A stretch of 13,861 bases of DNA from Pseudomonadota bacterium (GCA_018660405.1 JABJKL010000007.1:1-13861); one strand, 5' to 3'. Positions 7,176 to 13,861 are shown, counted from the first letter of the stretch. Program-made: numbers and translations. Notes: generated by a model not told the origin, from the letters alone.

Positions 7176-8882
7176 TCATACACTTTTGTCGTTCGCCATC
7201 GGAACATCCGCACTGAATTGAGTGCGAGGGTTTACTCTAGATGGAATGGCATACTTGAGAGTATAGTCGCGCAATATGTCTTGATGGTTGATACTCAGAG
7301 CATCTGGTCTCAAACTGTCGAGAATCAAAGCGTCATTGTCGGTATAGACAACCAGCACAGCATGATCGTAATTTTCCTTGTTGCCCTTGTAATTGTGATG
7401 CTCAACAGCAAGAAGCTGCAGTCTTTCTTTTGGCACCCCAAGCATTCTTAAAGCCACATACTTGGCGATAACATAGTCTTCGCAGTCGCCTCCAGATCCC
7501 CAACGTTTCATCGTTAAAAACTCTATAGGGGTTGCCCAAAATTCGGGTTCTTTATAGCGTTTTAGATCCTCACGTTGCCGTAATTTATTCATTATTTTAT
7601 GAACTTTCTGAGCGGACTCTTCAAGAGTGAGTCCCTCCATTTTTTTAAATGACCTTGTCATTGCCTGTATAATTTTTTTCCCCTCTACAGTATCGAGTTG
7701 TTCATTAAATCGTCGAGACATGCTATCCCATCGACTGCTTGAAACGGCGCATGAAATTTGCTGACAATTCCTGCGCCAATCAGCTGATCCGGCAAGCAAA
7801 GTATGAGACGCTTTTACTGTTTCAAAAGCGGTGACGTTGATGACTGCAAAGGGTGCGTTTCTGGCAAAATCCATTTGAATACTTTCCGGCACAAGTTCCG
7901 GTATGGGTTTTATCTGCAGCGCTGGTACGGTGTGCGTTTTTAGCCTTGCTTTAGACCTTAAAGGAATGCTTTCAATAAGCAATGCTTCTTCGAGCGCCTT
8001 TTTCAAAAACTCCTGACCTCTACCGTTATTAGCTTGAATTAGTATTTCAAGGGACTTTCTGAGCCACACGACTTTATCACTTTTACTTTGCTGATAGACT
8101 TCCTGATAGTACTGCTTGTGCATATCCGTATAAGGATTTAGATGACAATTTGATGTGCACGTCTCTGAGACATTCAACGTCTTTAATATTTCTTTATTAA
8201 AAGACACTCCCGTACAGCTTCTGTTCAATAATTCGTCCATTACAAACCAGGCAAAAAGTTGATCTTTGCCGAGAAAGACGCGGAAACTCTCAGCTTTTGA
8301 TTTTCGTCTTGTCCGCTGCGGCTGCTCTATTCTACAATGTGTGAATAAACTGTCGCTACGGCTGCTATTTTGCTCTGAATATTTGTTGGGAAGAAAAGTT
8401 TGATTAAAAACATTATCACTTACTAGAATATTTTCGGGCACTGGTTGCCATTCCGGGTTTTGTTCTAGCGGCGTTTGCTCAAAATGATATTTTTCTGCGG
8501 CATTAAGTTGATCTTCGTTGATCAATTCTGAACGCTCGTATTGCACGTCACTGGACGCACCGCCAGGCAAGTCAAATTTCCAGCTAATGTCACTTGAGCC
8601 GACGCGTATATACGCGCTACCAGCCTGCTTACCCACATCGCTTTGCCAATACAGCCAACCCGACCCTGCCAGCGCTGCTATCGCAACCATCAAAACGAAA
8701 ACCGACAGACTACGCCCAATATCGAGCGGTGTTTTGATTGAACCCTGAACGGCTGACTCTCTGGCCTGAACAGCCGATTCCCGGGCCTGAACGGCTGATT
8801 CCCTGGCCTGAACGGCTGATTCCCGGGCCTGAACAGCTGATACGTGCGCCTGAACAGCCGACGATTCGTTCTGCTCACTCAT
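7176..8882 (-). CDS. Membrane-anchored BTLCP (LapG-like) cysteine peptidase with a HemX-derived N terminus
   Basis: The 568-residue protein starts at ATG 8882, the position matching the hemX start; an in-frame start at 8930 is also possible. Residues 9-46 are a cytoplasmic tail of 7-residue repeats (ESAVQAR). Residues 59-79 form one transmembrane segment (LSVFVLMVAIAALAGSGWLYW), and residues 80-127 end in SELINEDQLN. All of this is clearly homologous to HemX 1-92. The middle (about 130-420) is unrecognised and Cys-rich around 200-246. The C-terminal part matches bacterial transglutaminase-like cysteine proteinases (BTLCP; LapG is the studied member): EFWATPIEFL, GGDCEDYVIAKYVALRMLGVPKERLQLL, DHAVLVV, LILDSLRPD. 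The likely triad is Cys467, His507 and Asp522. Topology places the peptidase in the periplasm. No LapD-type receptor or large adhesin is visible, so the substrate is unknown. It lies in the gap that splits the heme operon. Confidence 0.82.
   Translation of the reverse strand: MSEQNESSAVQAHVSAVQARESAVQARESAVQARESAVQARESAVQGSIKTPLDIGRSLSVFVLMVAIAALAGSGWLYWQSDVGKQAGSAYIRVGSSDISWKFDLPGGASSDVQYERSELINEDQLNAAEKYHFEQTPLEQNPEWQPVPENILVSDNVFNQTFLPNKYSEQNSSRSDSLFTHCRIEQPQRTRRKSKAESFRVFLGKDQLFAWFVMDELLNRSCTGVSFNKEILKTLNVSETCTSNCHLNPYTDMHKQYYQEVYQQSKSDKVVWLRKSLEILIQANNGRGQEFLKKALEEALLIESIPLRSKARLKTHTVPALQIKPIPELVPESIQMDFARNAPFAVINVTAFETVKASHTLLAGSADWRRNCQQISCAVSSSRWDSMSRRFNEQLDTVEGKKIIQAMTRSFKKMEGLTLEESAQKVHKIMNKLRQREDLKRYKEPEFWATPIEFLTMKRWGSGGDCEDYVIAKYVALRMLGVPKERLQLLAVEHHNYKGNKENYDHAVLVVYTDNDALILDSLRPDALSINHQDILRDYTLKYAIPSRVNPRTQFSADVPMANDKSV
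8744..8869 (-). repeat. Six 21-bp tandem repeats encoding a heptad (ESAVQAR-like)
   Basis: CCTGAAC recurs at 8744, 8765, 8786, 8807, 8828 and 8849, exactly every 21 bp. The units encode seven residues each on the minus strand, so changes in copy number keep the frame. The four central units are nearly identical (CCTGAACrGCyGATTCCCkGG), and the outer ones have diverged. hemX has a single related unit (ESTVQAS, around 5322-5342), so this is an expansion of one ancestral segment. The encoded tail is predicted to be cytoplasmic and helical. Confidence 0.9.
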
Positions 8883-9011
8883 GGAAAACCCGTCCTGACG
8901 TTGGATATTAGTCAAAGCGAACTTATGCATACAGCGGTACGTACAATTTATAAGTCTGATTTTTTAGGTTTATTAGAATTAACATTAGATGACGCATTTA
9001 AACGACTAATT

Positions 9012-9059
9012 AGGTTAATGTTTAATAATTATATGTGTATATAAATTATTAAACAACCT
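9012..9059. repeat. AT-rich inverted repeat (possible hairpin or operator)
   Basis: GTTTAATAATT (9020-9030) pairs perfectly with AATTATTAAAC (9044-9054) across a 13-base loop. AGGTT (9012-9016) and AACCT (9055-9059) extend the stem past a 3-base bulge. No adjacent gene ends here and there is no GC-rich stem with a clean U tract, so it does not look like a standard terminator. Confidence 0.5.
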
Positions 9060-9404
9060 TTAGTGGTAATTTAAAATGAAGGTTTATGTTGCAGTTATCT
9101 AAGGATACGAAAGTTGCTTTTCAATCAGATGAACATGTGCTTTATACTGCTCATGCTTAACCCAGCTTGTACGTAAACGACAAAATTCAGGATAATTTAG
9201 TGCAAAATCAGATTAGTATAAGAAAATATATCGGTGCCGCGATGATGTTGGATGCGCTACAGAGCATAGGTTGTACCCGCCACGCGCCAAGGGCGGTCCA
9301 ACCCAAACCACTTTTATTATACGTACCGCACACGTGGGCCAGCATAAATGCCAGCCAGGCCGCGAGTTTGGCGGTATACGGGCGGGCGAACTGGAATTCA
9401 GGTG

Positions 9405-9411
9405 TAAGGAG
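9405..9411 (+). promoter_or_regulatory. Ribosome-binding site fixing the VOC gene start
   Basis: TAAGGAG sits 6 bases before the ATG at 9418. It decides for this start over an in-frame upstream ATG at 9271, which would add 49 residues unlike the family. Confidence 0.8.
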
Positions 9412-9417
9412 TTAGAA

Positions 9418-9840
9418 ATGGCAATACAACAGCTCGAACATATTCTTGTGCTAGCCCAGGACCTTGAAGAGACAAAGAACTTTTATGTCGATGCGTTGGG
9501 CTTGCATGTGGGTGATCGACCACCCTTTAAATTCGCTGGTTATTGGCTTTATCTCGGCGATACGCCGGTTATTCATTTAGCCTTGGCCGAAGGCGATCCT
9601 GCACTCCAGGAATATTTTGACGAAGCACCACAGGTAAGTAATGCCTACACCGGCGCTCAAAGCGCGGTCGAACACATTGCTTTCACCGCCACCGGTCATG
9701 ATGAGCTTGTCGCGCGATTGGAGCACCTGAATGTTCCGTATAAAAAAATCACCGTGCCGCTCGCCGGGGTGCGCCAAATCTTTGTCCACGACCCCAATGG
9801 TCTCAAATTGGAAATCAATTTCGCTGCCGCCTCCGAATAA
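9418..9840 (+). CDS. VOC (glyoxalase / extradiol dioxygenase fold) family protein
   Basis: The 140-residue cytoplasmic protein has the two beta-alpha-beta-beta-beta modules of the vicinal oxygen chelate superfamily. The first starts LEHILVLAQDLEETKNFYVDALGLHVG (residues 6-32) and the second VEHIAFTATGHDELVARLEHLNVPYKK (84-110), ending FVHDPNGLKLEINF. The four metal-ligand positions are filled: His8, His53, His86 and Glu132, so a divalent metal enzyme is likely. The superfamily includes glyoxalase I, dioxygenases, epimerases and resistance proteins, and the substrate cannot be told from the sequence. The gene runs toward hemD with 120 bp between the two stop codons, and it is one of the genes separating hemD from hemX. 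Confidence 0.88.
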   Translation: MAIQQLEHILVLAQDLEETKNFYVDALGLHVGDRPPFKFAGYWLYLGDTPVIHLALAEGDPALQEYFDEAPQVSNAYTGAQSAVEHIAFTATGHDELVARLEHLNVPYKKITVPLAGVRQIFVHDPNGLKLEINFAAASE

Positions 9841-9960
9841 TAATGGCAACCCATGACCAGCCGACTTGAACCTTTTCAATCACTCTGGATAGTTTCGCTT
9901 ATCTACTTTCTACCCATCTGTTTTCTACTTATCTACTTACTTGCTTATCCACGACAGAAA

Positions 9961-10707
9961 CTAGCCTAGTAATCGTTCCATAGCGTCGCACAATGCTTGT
10001 TCCTCGGTGCTTTGTGCAACCTCTATTGGCCCTGTCCATGATAACTTCCTTGCTCGCCTGGCGATGGCATTCGAAATAACCAGCAGGGGCAGTTGCGAAA
10101 GTTCTGAATAATTATCTTCCGCGAGCTCCACTAAAGCCCTCAGGCTGTCGCTGCTGAACACCGTTACTATTTTTAGCGCAGGTGGTGGTCTAGCATGAAC
10201 AAACTTGAATAGCTGGGCCTGCGAGGAGTGATTCCGCTGCCTTTTGTAAACGTTCAATGCGAAAGCCTGTGCGTTTAAAATGCGCAGTTCGTCGAGTAGT
10301 TCTTCCGGCGCACCCATTCCTCGCACAACTCCCACGCGTCGCGCCCTCCAATAACTCGGTGGGTAACTCGTTAATAAAGCCTTACCACCCATCCCAACAA
10401 CGGGGGTGTTTACGGACACGCTGTATTTAGCTCGCAACAATGCGGCGGTTGCTGCCCCAACAGCGAGCATATCGACGGCATGTTTATCAATGCCCCTGAA
10501 CAAACCGGCGCTATGAAGAACCGCATGTCGAGATACAAAAATCAACGATTGCAACTCACTAATGTCGCAATCCAGATCAATTTCTACTGATTGAATCTCA
10601 AGTACGGGTGCATGCCATGCCTCGGCATCCAGTTTGCTAAAAACCTCAATCGTGCTGCTCGCAACCTCGGTGGGTCGTGTGACCAATACTGCGACGTCGC
10701 TGAGCAT
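9961..10707 (-). CDS. hemD: Uroporphyrinogen-III synthase
   Basis: HemD closes the linear tetrapyrrole hydroxymethylbilane into uroporphyrinogen III with inversion of ring D. The protein has 248 residues (family usually about 240-270). The sequence is divergent, as is usual for HemD, but family landmarks are present: VLVTRP at the N terminus, LIFVSRHAV, AVGAATAALL, VVGMGGKALL, RVGVVRGMGAPEELLDEL, the VYKRQ segment, FSSDSLRALVEL and LLVISNAIARRARKL. The ATG at 10707 shares its A with the hemC stop (TGATG). A GTG at 10710 would give a 4-bp overlap instead and one extra residue. Either way the gene is translationally coupled to hemC. Unlike the usual arrangement, hemX does not follow; a convergent VOC gene does. 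Confidence 0.93.
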   Translation of the reverse strand: MLSDVAVLVTRPTEVASSTIEVFSKLDAEAWHAPVLEIQSVEIDLDCDISELQSLIFVSRHAVLHSAGLFRGIDKHAVDMLAVGAATAALLRAKYSVSVNTPVVGMGGKALLTSYPPSYWRARRVGVVRGMGAPEELLDELRILNAQAFALNVYKRQRNHSSQAQLFKFVHARPPPALKIVTVFSSDSLRALVELAEDNYSELSQLPLLVISNAIARRARKLSWTGPIEVAQSTEEQALCDAMERLLG

Positions 10708-11627
10708 CACGCCGCGAAGGCTTCCAATAATTTCGCAGCGCCCTTACTTAATAAATCACGCGCGAGCGCCTCGCCAAGCTGCTCGGCGTCAGTGCGGGCA
10801 CCCGCAATGGTCGATTCCAATAATACGGAGGCGTCAATACTTCCCACCCGTGCGACCGCTTCCAGCTGGCCCCCTATGGTGATCTTCGCATGTGCGGCCA
10901 CGGGTGCCTGACAACTCGCCCCGAGCACTTTTCCGACTGCCCGTTCCAGAGCTAAACAGTCCCAGGCCTGGTCGTCGTGTAGAGACCGCAACAACTCAAT
11001 CATCCGCTGGTTATTCTCACGAGACTCAACCCCGACAATACCCTGCCCAATGGCCGGAACGGATACCGATGCATCAATTACTTCACGCACTCGTTCGGAC
11101 ATATCAAGTCGATTGAGACCTGCTGTGGCTAAAATAATGGCGTCGAACTGGCCATCATCCAGCTTGGACAAGCGCGTATTGACATTACCACGCAGTGGTT
11201 TTATCTCGATCTCAGGATATCGAAACATCAGTTGGGTAGCGCGACGCAGACTGGAGGTGCCCACAATCGCACCGCTGGGCAATTCTGTCAGCTTGTGATA
11301 AGAATTACTGATAAACGCATCTTCCGACACTTCGCGCGCGCAAACAGTGGTAATTGACAAACCGTCAGGTATTTCCACCGGTACATCTTTCATAGAATGA
11401 ACCGCGATATCTGCCCGGTCATCGAGCAACGCTGTCTCCAGCTCTTTTAGAAACAAGCCCTTGCCTCCAAGCTTGGCCAGCGACGTCTCAAGCAACCGAT
11501 CACCCTGGGTTGTCATCGCCACTAACTCAACGCTGGTACAAGCGGTTTCGTTAAGTAAGCGATTTTTCACATACTCAGCCTGCCAAAGCGCCAAGGGGCT
11601 GTTACGGGTGGCGATACGAACGTTCAT
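10707..11627 (-). CDS. hemC: Hydroxymethylbilane synthase (porphobilinogen deaminase)
   Basis: HemC polymerises four porphobilinogen molecules into hydroxymethylbilane, using a dipyrromethane cofactor bound to a Cys. With the ATG at 11627 the protein has 306 residues (E. coli 313) and begins MNVRIATRNSPLALWQAEYV, the canonical start. An in-frame TTG at 11666 would add 13 atypical residues and is not preferred. Key residues visible: HSMKDVP with catalytic Asp81, GTSSLRRATQL and RGNVNTRL with the substrate/cofactor-binding arginines, ATAGLNRL, and LGASCQAPVAAHA with the cofactor Cys239. It is divergent from argH across 147 bp and forms the head of the hemCD operon. No strong Shine-Dalgarno sequence precedes the ATG. 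Confidence 0.97.
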   Translation of the reverse strand: MNVRIATRNSPLALWQAEYVKNRLLNETACTSVELVAMTTQGDRLLETSLAKLGGKGLFLKELETALLDDRADIAVHSMKDVPVEIPDGLSITTVCAREVSEDAFISNSYHKLTELPSGAIVGTSSLRRATQLMFRYPEIEIKPLRGNVNTRLSKLDDGQFDAIILATAGLNRLDMSERVREVIDASVSVPAIGQGIVGVESRENNQRMIELLRSLHDDQAWDCLALERAVGKVLGASCQAPVAAHAKITIGGQLEAVARVGSIDASVLLESTIAGARTDAEQLGEALARDLLSKGAAKLLEAFAA

Positions 11628-11666
11628 TGGGGGAATCAATCGTTGTTTGTAGAAATCCAAATACAA

Positions 11667-11675
11667 ATTCTAGCA
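11667..11675 (-). promoter_or_regulatory. Candidate extended -10 promoter for hemCD
   Basis: The minus strand reads TGCTAGAAT (11675-11667), an extended -10 (TG-n-TAGAAT) that would start transcription about 30 nt before the hemC ATG. The -35 region is poor. On the other strand TTCAAA (11707-11712) and CACAAT (11730-11735), 17 bp apart, could serve argH. Both are inferred from pattern only. Confidence 0.3.
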
Positions 11676-11774
11676 GGAATACCGTGGCAAAGGCCCCTAG
11701 TACTCCTTCAAAGTAATTCATAATTGCGGCACAATAGCTGCGATCACACTGCGACAAGGCAATACAATTAACTC

Positions 11775-13163
11775 ATGACTCAGAAAAAACCATGGGGTGG
11801 GCGCTTCGGCCAGGCAACTAACGAATTAGTCGAAGACTTCACCGAATCGATTAGTTTTGACCACCGCTTAAGCCACTACGATATTCGTGGCTCAATCGCA
11901 CATGCCCGCATGCTTGAGAAGGTCGCCGTACTTACGGGCGAGGAGGCCGATGCTATCGAGAACGGACTCCGAAAAATTGATGAGGAAATAACGGCCGGTC
12001 AATTCGAGTGGTCTACTCAATTGGAAGATGTTCATATGAACATAGAGGCCGCACTCAGCAAACGTATTGGAGAAGCGGGCAAGAAGCTGCATACCGGTCG
12101 ATCTCGCAATGACCAGGTGGCTACCGATCTCCGTCTCTATCTACGCGACACGTGTGATGAGCTTGACGAACGACTTACCGACCTGCAAGGCGCGTTGCTC
12201 AAACTGGCAAATCATGAAGCTAAAACAATTATGCCCGGGTATACCCATCTACAGGTTGCGCAGCCAGTCACTATTGGCCACCACCTGCTAGCCTGGATCG
12301 AAATGCTCCAGCGTGATCGTGAACGCCTGTCTGATTGCCGTAAACGCATAAATGTCATGCCCCTGGGTTCCGCCGCTCTTGCGGGCACCAGCTTCCCGAT
12401 AGATCGTGAGTTCTGCGCTGAGTTGCTAGGGTTTTCCCGCCCGAGTCGCAACTCTCTTGACGCAGTATCTGATCGCGACTTTGTAATCGAGTATGCGAAT
12501 GCTTGCAGTCTAATTGCAATGCACCTTTCACGCTTTTGCGAAGAACTCGTGCTGTGGGCATCCGAAAGTTATCAGTTTATCGAGATCGGTGACGCTTTTT
12601 GCACCGGCTCCAGCATCATGCCGCAAAAGAAAAACCCGGATATCGCCGAATTAATCCGTGGCAAAAGCGGTAGCGTAATTGGACACCTGGTTTCCTTGTT
12701 GGTTCTCATGAAAGGACAACCGCTAGCCTACAATAGAGACAATCAGGAAGATAAAATTCCCGTGTTCTCGATTACCGACACAGTTTGTCAGTCATTGGCA
12801 GTGTTCGCCGCAATGGTACCGGAAATAAAATTTAATCGTGAACGCACCCGCACCGCCGCATCCAAAGGTTATGCCACGGCGACGGATCTTGCCGATTATC
12901 TGGTTCGCCGCAATATACCTTTTCGTGATGCACACGAAGTTGTTGGAAAGGCTGTGAGTCGCGCTATCGAAAAGTCTTGTGATTTATCAGAATTGTCGCT
13001 CACTGAATTGCAGGAGTTCTCTCCAATGATTGAAGAGGATGTGTTCCCGGCAATGACTCTGGAAGGTTCGGTTAATGCCCGTGCTCATATGGGTGGGACT
13101 GCGCCAAAGCGCGTGCTGGAAGCCTTGGCTGCAGCCAAAAAAATGATCGCCGAACCGGCCTAA
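11775..13163 (+). CDS. argH: Argininosuccinate lyase
   Basis: ArgH performs the last step of arginine synthesis, splitting argininosuccinate into arginine and fumarate. The 462-residue length fits (E. coli 457). It starts MTQKKPWGGRF, typical of the family. The superfamily signature GSSIMPQKKNPD is at residues 278-289 and supplies the catalytic Ser loop. LHTGRSRNDQVATDLRL (105-121) and YTHLQVAQP (156-164, with His158) form the other active-site segments. No frameshift or missing residue was seen. It is divergent from hemC, and the closeness of argH to hemCD is common in gammaproteobacteria. An lptM-like gene follows on the same strand after a 211-bp gap that carries a mobile-element-like sequence. 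Confidence 0.98.
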   Translation: MTQKKPWGGRFGQATNELVEDFTESISFDHRLSHYDIRGSIAHARMLEKVAVLTGEEADAIENGLRKIDEEITAGQFEWSTQLEDVHMNIEAALSKRIGEAGKKLHTGRSRNDQVATDLRLYLRDTCDELDERLTDLQGALLKLANHEAKTIMPGYTHLQVAQPVTIGHHLLAWIEMLQRDRERLSDCRKRINVMPLGSAALAGTSFPIDREFCAELLGFSRPSRNSLDAVSDRDFVIEYANACSLIAMHLSRFCEELVLWASESYQFIEIGDAFCTGSSIMPQKKNPDIAELIRGKSGSVIGHLVSLLVLMKGQPLAYNRDNQEDKIPVFSITDTVCQSLAVFAAMVPEIKFNRERTRTAASKGYATATDLADYLVRRNIPFRDAHEVVGKAVSRAIEKSCDLSELSLTELQEFSPMIEEDVFPAMTLEGSVNARAHMGGTAPKRVLEALAAAKKMIAEPA

Positions 13164-13183
13164 TGTATGACACCATACCGTTC

Positions 13184-13330
13184 GAGACCTTTGCACGATT
13201 GTATGTTGCCCTCTGGCTGTGTTAAAAATGGTCGCAATCGGTCATTTATGCGGTACTAGCTTCCGCATTTCATAGGCTTTTGCGTCGGCTAACGTTACCA
13301 GAAAATAGAATACACGCTCGTGCAAAGACC
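13184..13330. mobile_element. Small IS-derived remnant or MITE with IS5-like ends
   Basis: GAGACCTTTGCACGA (13184-13198) resembles terminal repeats seen in IS5-family elements. Its inner part, CTTTGCACGA (13189-13198), is perfectly inverted at 13318-13327 (TCGTGCAAAG), and the last bases of the right end have diverged. The interior is 119 bp, too short for a transposase. The minus strand contains a short frame ending ADAKAYEMRKLVPHK-stop that could be the last codons of a deleted transposase, but this is weak. The family assignment rests on memory of the terminal sequence, not on a search. Confidence 0.45.
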
Positions 13331-13374
13331 GCTGGTAATAAATTCCAGGCAGTTATTTAAATAGAGTAAATCCC

Positions 13375-13861
13375 ATGAAAAACTTGTTCATCTTTGCCCT
13401 AATCGGCCTACTAACGTTTGGCCTTGTTGCCTGTGGTCAAAAAGGGCCTCTTTATCTGGCACCCATGAAAGTAGCCGAAATCGATGCGCGCGAGGCCGCC
13501 GAAGCAGCGGAAGGCTCAGCAAAGGCTGCATTAGCATATGCCGAAAATGCGGATGAAAACGAAGCCGCCGTCGCTCAAGAAGAGGCTGAAAAATCGGTAA
13601 CAGCAGCTGCTACCGCTGCTGCAGCCGCAAGCAGGGCGAATTCAGCTAACACTTTGGCTGATGCACAGGCTGCTGCCGCCGAAGCACAAAACGCCGCCAG
13701 AGACGCCAGGCGAGCTGCCACTGCCGCGGGTGATGCTGCGGGCGCAATCGAAGCGGCGCTGCAAGCGATTGATGCTGCTTTGGCCGCAGCCGACAGGGCA
13801 GACATTGCTGCCACACGAGCCGCTGCCTACGTTAGCGAAGCGGACGAAACCGAAATCGCCG
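13375..13861 (+). CDS. lptM: LptM-like lipoprotein with long Ala-rich extension (truncated by window end)
   Basis: The open frame from ATG 13375 stays open to the last base, giving 162 visible residues. A lipoprotein signal peptide (MKNLFIFALIGLLTFGLVAC) has its lipobox L-V-A-C with lipidated Cys20. The next residues, GQKGPLYLAP, are the hallmark of LptM (YifL), the small outer-membrane lipoprotein that helps mature the LPS translocon LptDE. E. coli LptM is only about 67 residues. Here a very Ala-rich, Glu/Asp/Arg-containing stretch follows from about residue 36 with no Pro and almost no aromatics, predicted as one long helix or coiled coil. Position after argH fits the usual gammaproteobacterial neighbourhood of lptM (often followed by lysA and dapF, not visible here). 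The ribosome-binding site is weak. Confidence 0.8.
   Translation, partial: MKNLFIFALIGLLTFGLVACGQKGPLYLAPMKVAEIDAREAAEAAEGSAKAALAYAENADENEAAVAQEEAEKSVTAAATAAAAASRANSANTLADAQAAAAEAQNAARDARRAATAAGDAAGAIEAALQAIDAALAAADRADIAATRAAAYVSEADETEIA

Larger units (their letters stand above)
8883..9417. other. Divergent intergenic region, AT-rich on the left
   Basis: These 535 bp separate the minus-strand peptidase from the plus-strand VOC gene. The first 30-40 bp (8883-8915) align with the DNA upstream of hemX (AAAACCCGTnCTGA...TATTAG), showing that the duplicated block extended upstream of the start. An AT-rich hairpin lies at 9012-9059. The right third (about 9240-9400) is GC-richer, with a short CCGCC/GGCGG inverted repeat near 9279-9296, and the open frames across it match nothing I recognise. 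A perfect ribosome-binding site for the VOC gene is at 9405-9411. No promoter could be assigned with confidence. Confidence 0.5.

Noticed and set aside
9086..9160. Short plus-strand frame beginning MLQLSKDTKV before the VOC gene
   Set aside because: Only about 24 codons with no good Shine-Dalgarno sequence and no family; indistinguishable from chance.
9167..9415. 82-codon plus-strand frame upstream of the VOC gene
   Set aside because: No coding character that I recognise; it runs through the VOC ribosome-binding region and out of frame with it, and no start signal is evident.
9841..9960. Repeated CTACTT/CTTATCTAC words between the VOC gene and hemD
   Set aside because: Short irregular pyrimidine-rich words with no fixed period; not a CRISPR, terminator or clear tandem repeat.
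11691..11702. GGCCCCTAGT in the hemC-argH gap, identical to the outer end of the 6902-7167 element
   Set aside because: Only 10 bases match, with no inverted partner nearby and no further similarity; probably chance.
13575..13814. Minus-strand Ala-rich frame opposite the lptM-like gene
   Set aside because: It is the mirror of the Ala/Gly-rich coding strand of the lipoprotein, whose lipobox and LptM motif fix the real frame.

Overview
The window looks like a chromosomal segment of a gammaproteobacterium with moderate GC content. The evidence is the heme-synthesis set hemC-hemD-hemX-hemY, which ends in the HemX and HemY inner-membrane proteins typical of this class. It is accompanied by mutM (formamidopyrimidine-DNA glycosylase), argH and an LptM-type lipoprotein. 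No taxon below class can be supported from the sequence alone.

Layout, left to right. Positions 1-139 hold the 5' end of an IS3-type insertion sequence (minus strand). Next is a low-GC, TTG-started gene (156-1805, minus) that joins a formyltransferase-like domain to a GINT1-type beta-propeller-like domain; its composition and the adjacent IS suggest acquired DNA. After a 427-bp gap come mutM, hemY and hemX (2233-5351, all minus; hemX and hemY overlap by 4 bp). hemC and hemD lie at 9961-11627, also minus, and are translationally coupled. About 4.6 kb of accessory DNA (5352-9960) therefore separates hemD from hemX, which are normally contiguous. That stretch carries an exported DUF6152-like protein (plus), a 266-bp nested inverted-repeat element, a membrane-anchored transglutaminase-like cysteine peptidase (minus) and a VOC/glyoxalase-fold protein (plus). 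To the right, argH (plus) diverges from hemC. It is followed by a gap with IS5-like terminal repeats and by a truncated lptM-like lipoprotein gene that runs off the window with a very Ala-rich extension.

The most unusual object is the peptidase gene at 7176-8882. Its first ~127 codons, and ~30-40 bp upstream of its start, are a diverged copy of the 5' end of hemX, including the transmembrane anchor and the stretch ELINEDQLN. This copy has been fused to a BTLCP (LapG-like) peptidase that keeps a Cys-His-Asp triad. Its cytoplasmic tail has expanded one 7-residue hemX segment into six 21-bp tandem units. The gene thus appears to have been built by duplicating a heme-operon membrane anchor, and it sits inside the interrupted heme operon. 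The nested inverted-repeat element next to it has the shape of a two-armed cloverleaf and may be a MITE or a structured RNA.

Functionally, HemC and HemD make uroporphyrinogen III from porphobilinogen. HemX and HemY are membrane proteins of the same pathway whose exact roles are less certain. MutM repairs oxidised guanine and ArgH makes arginine. The roles of the peptidase, the DUF6152-like protein and the VOC protein cannot be assigned from the sequence.
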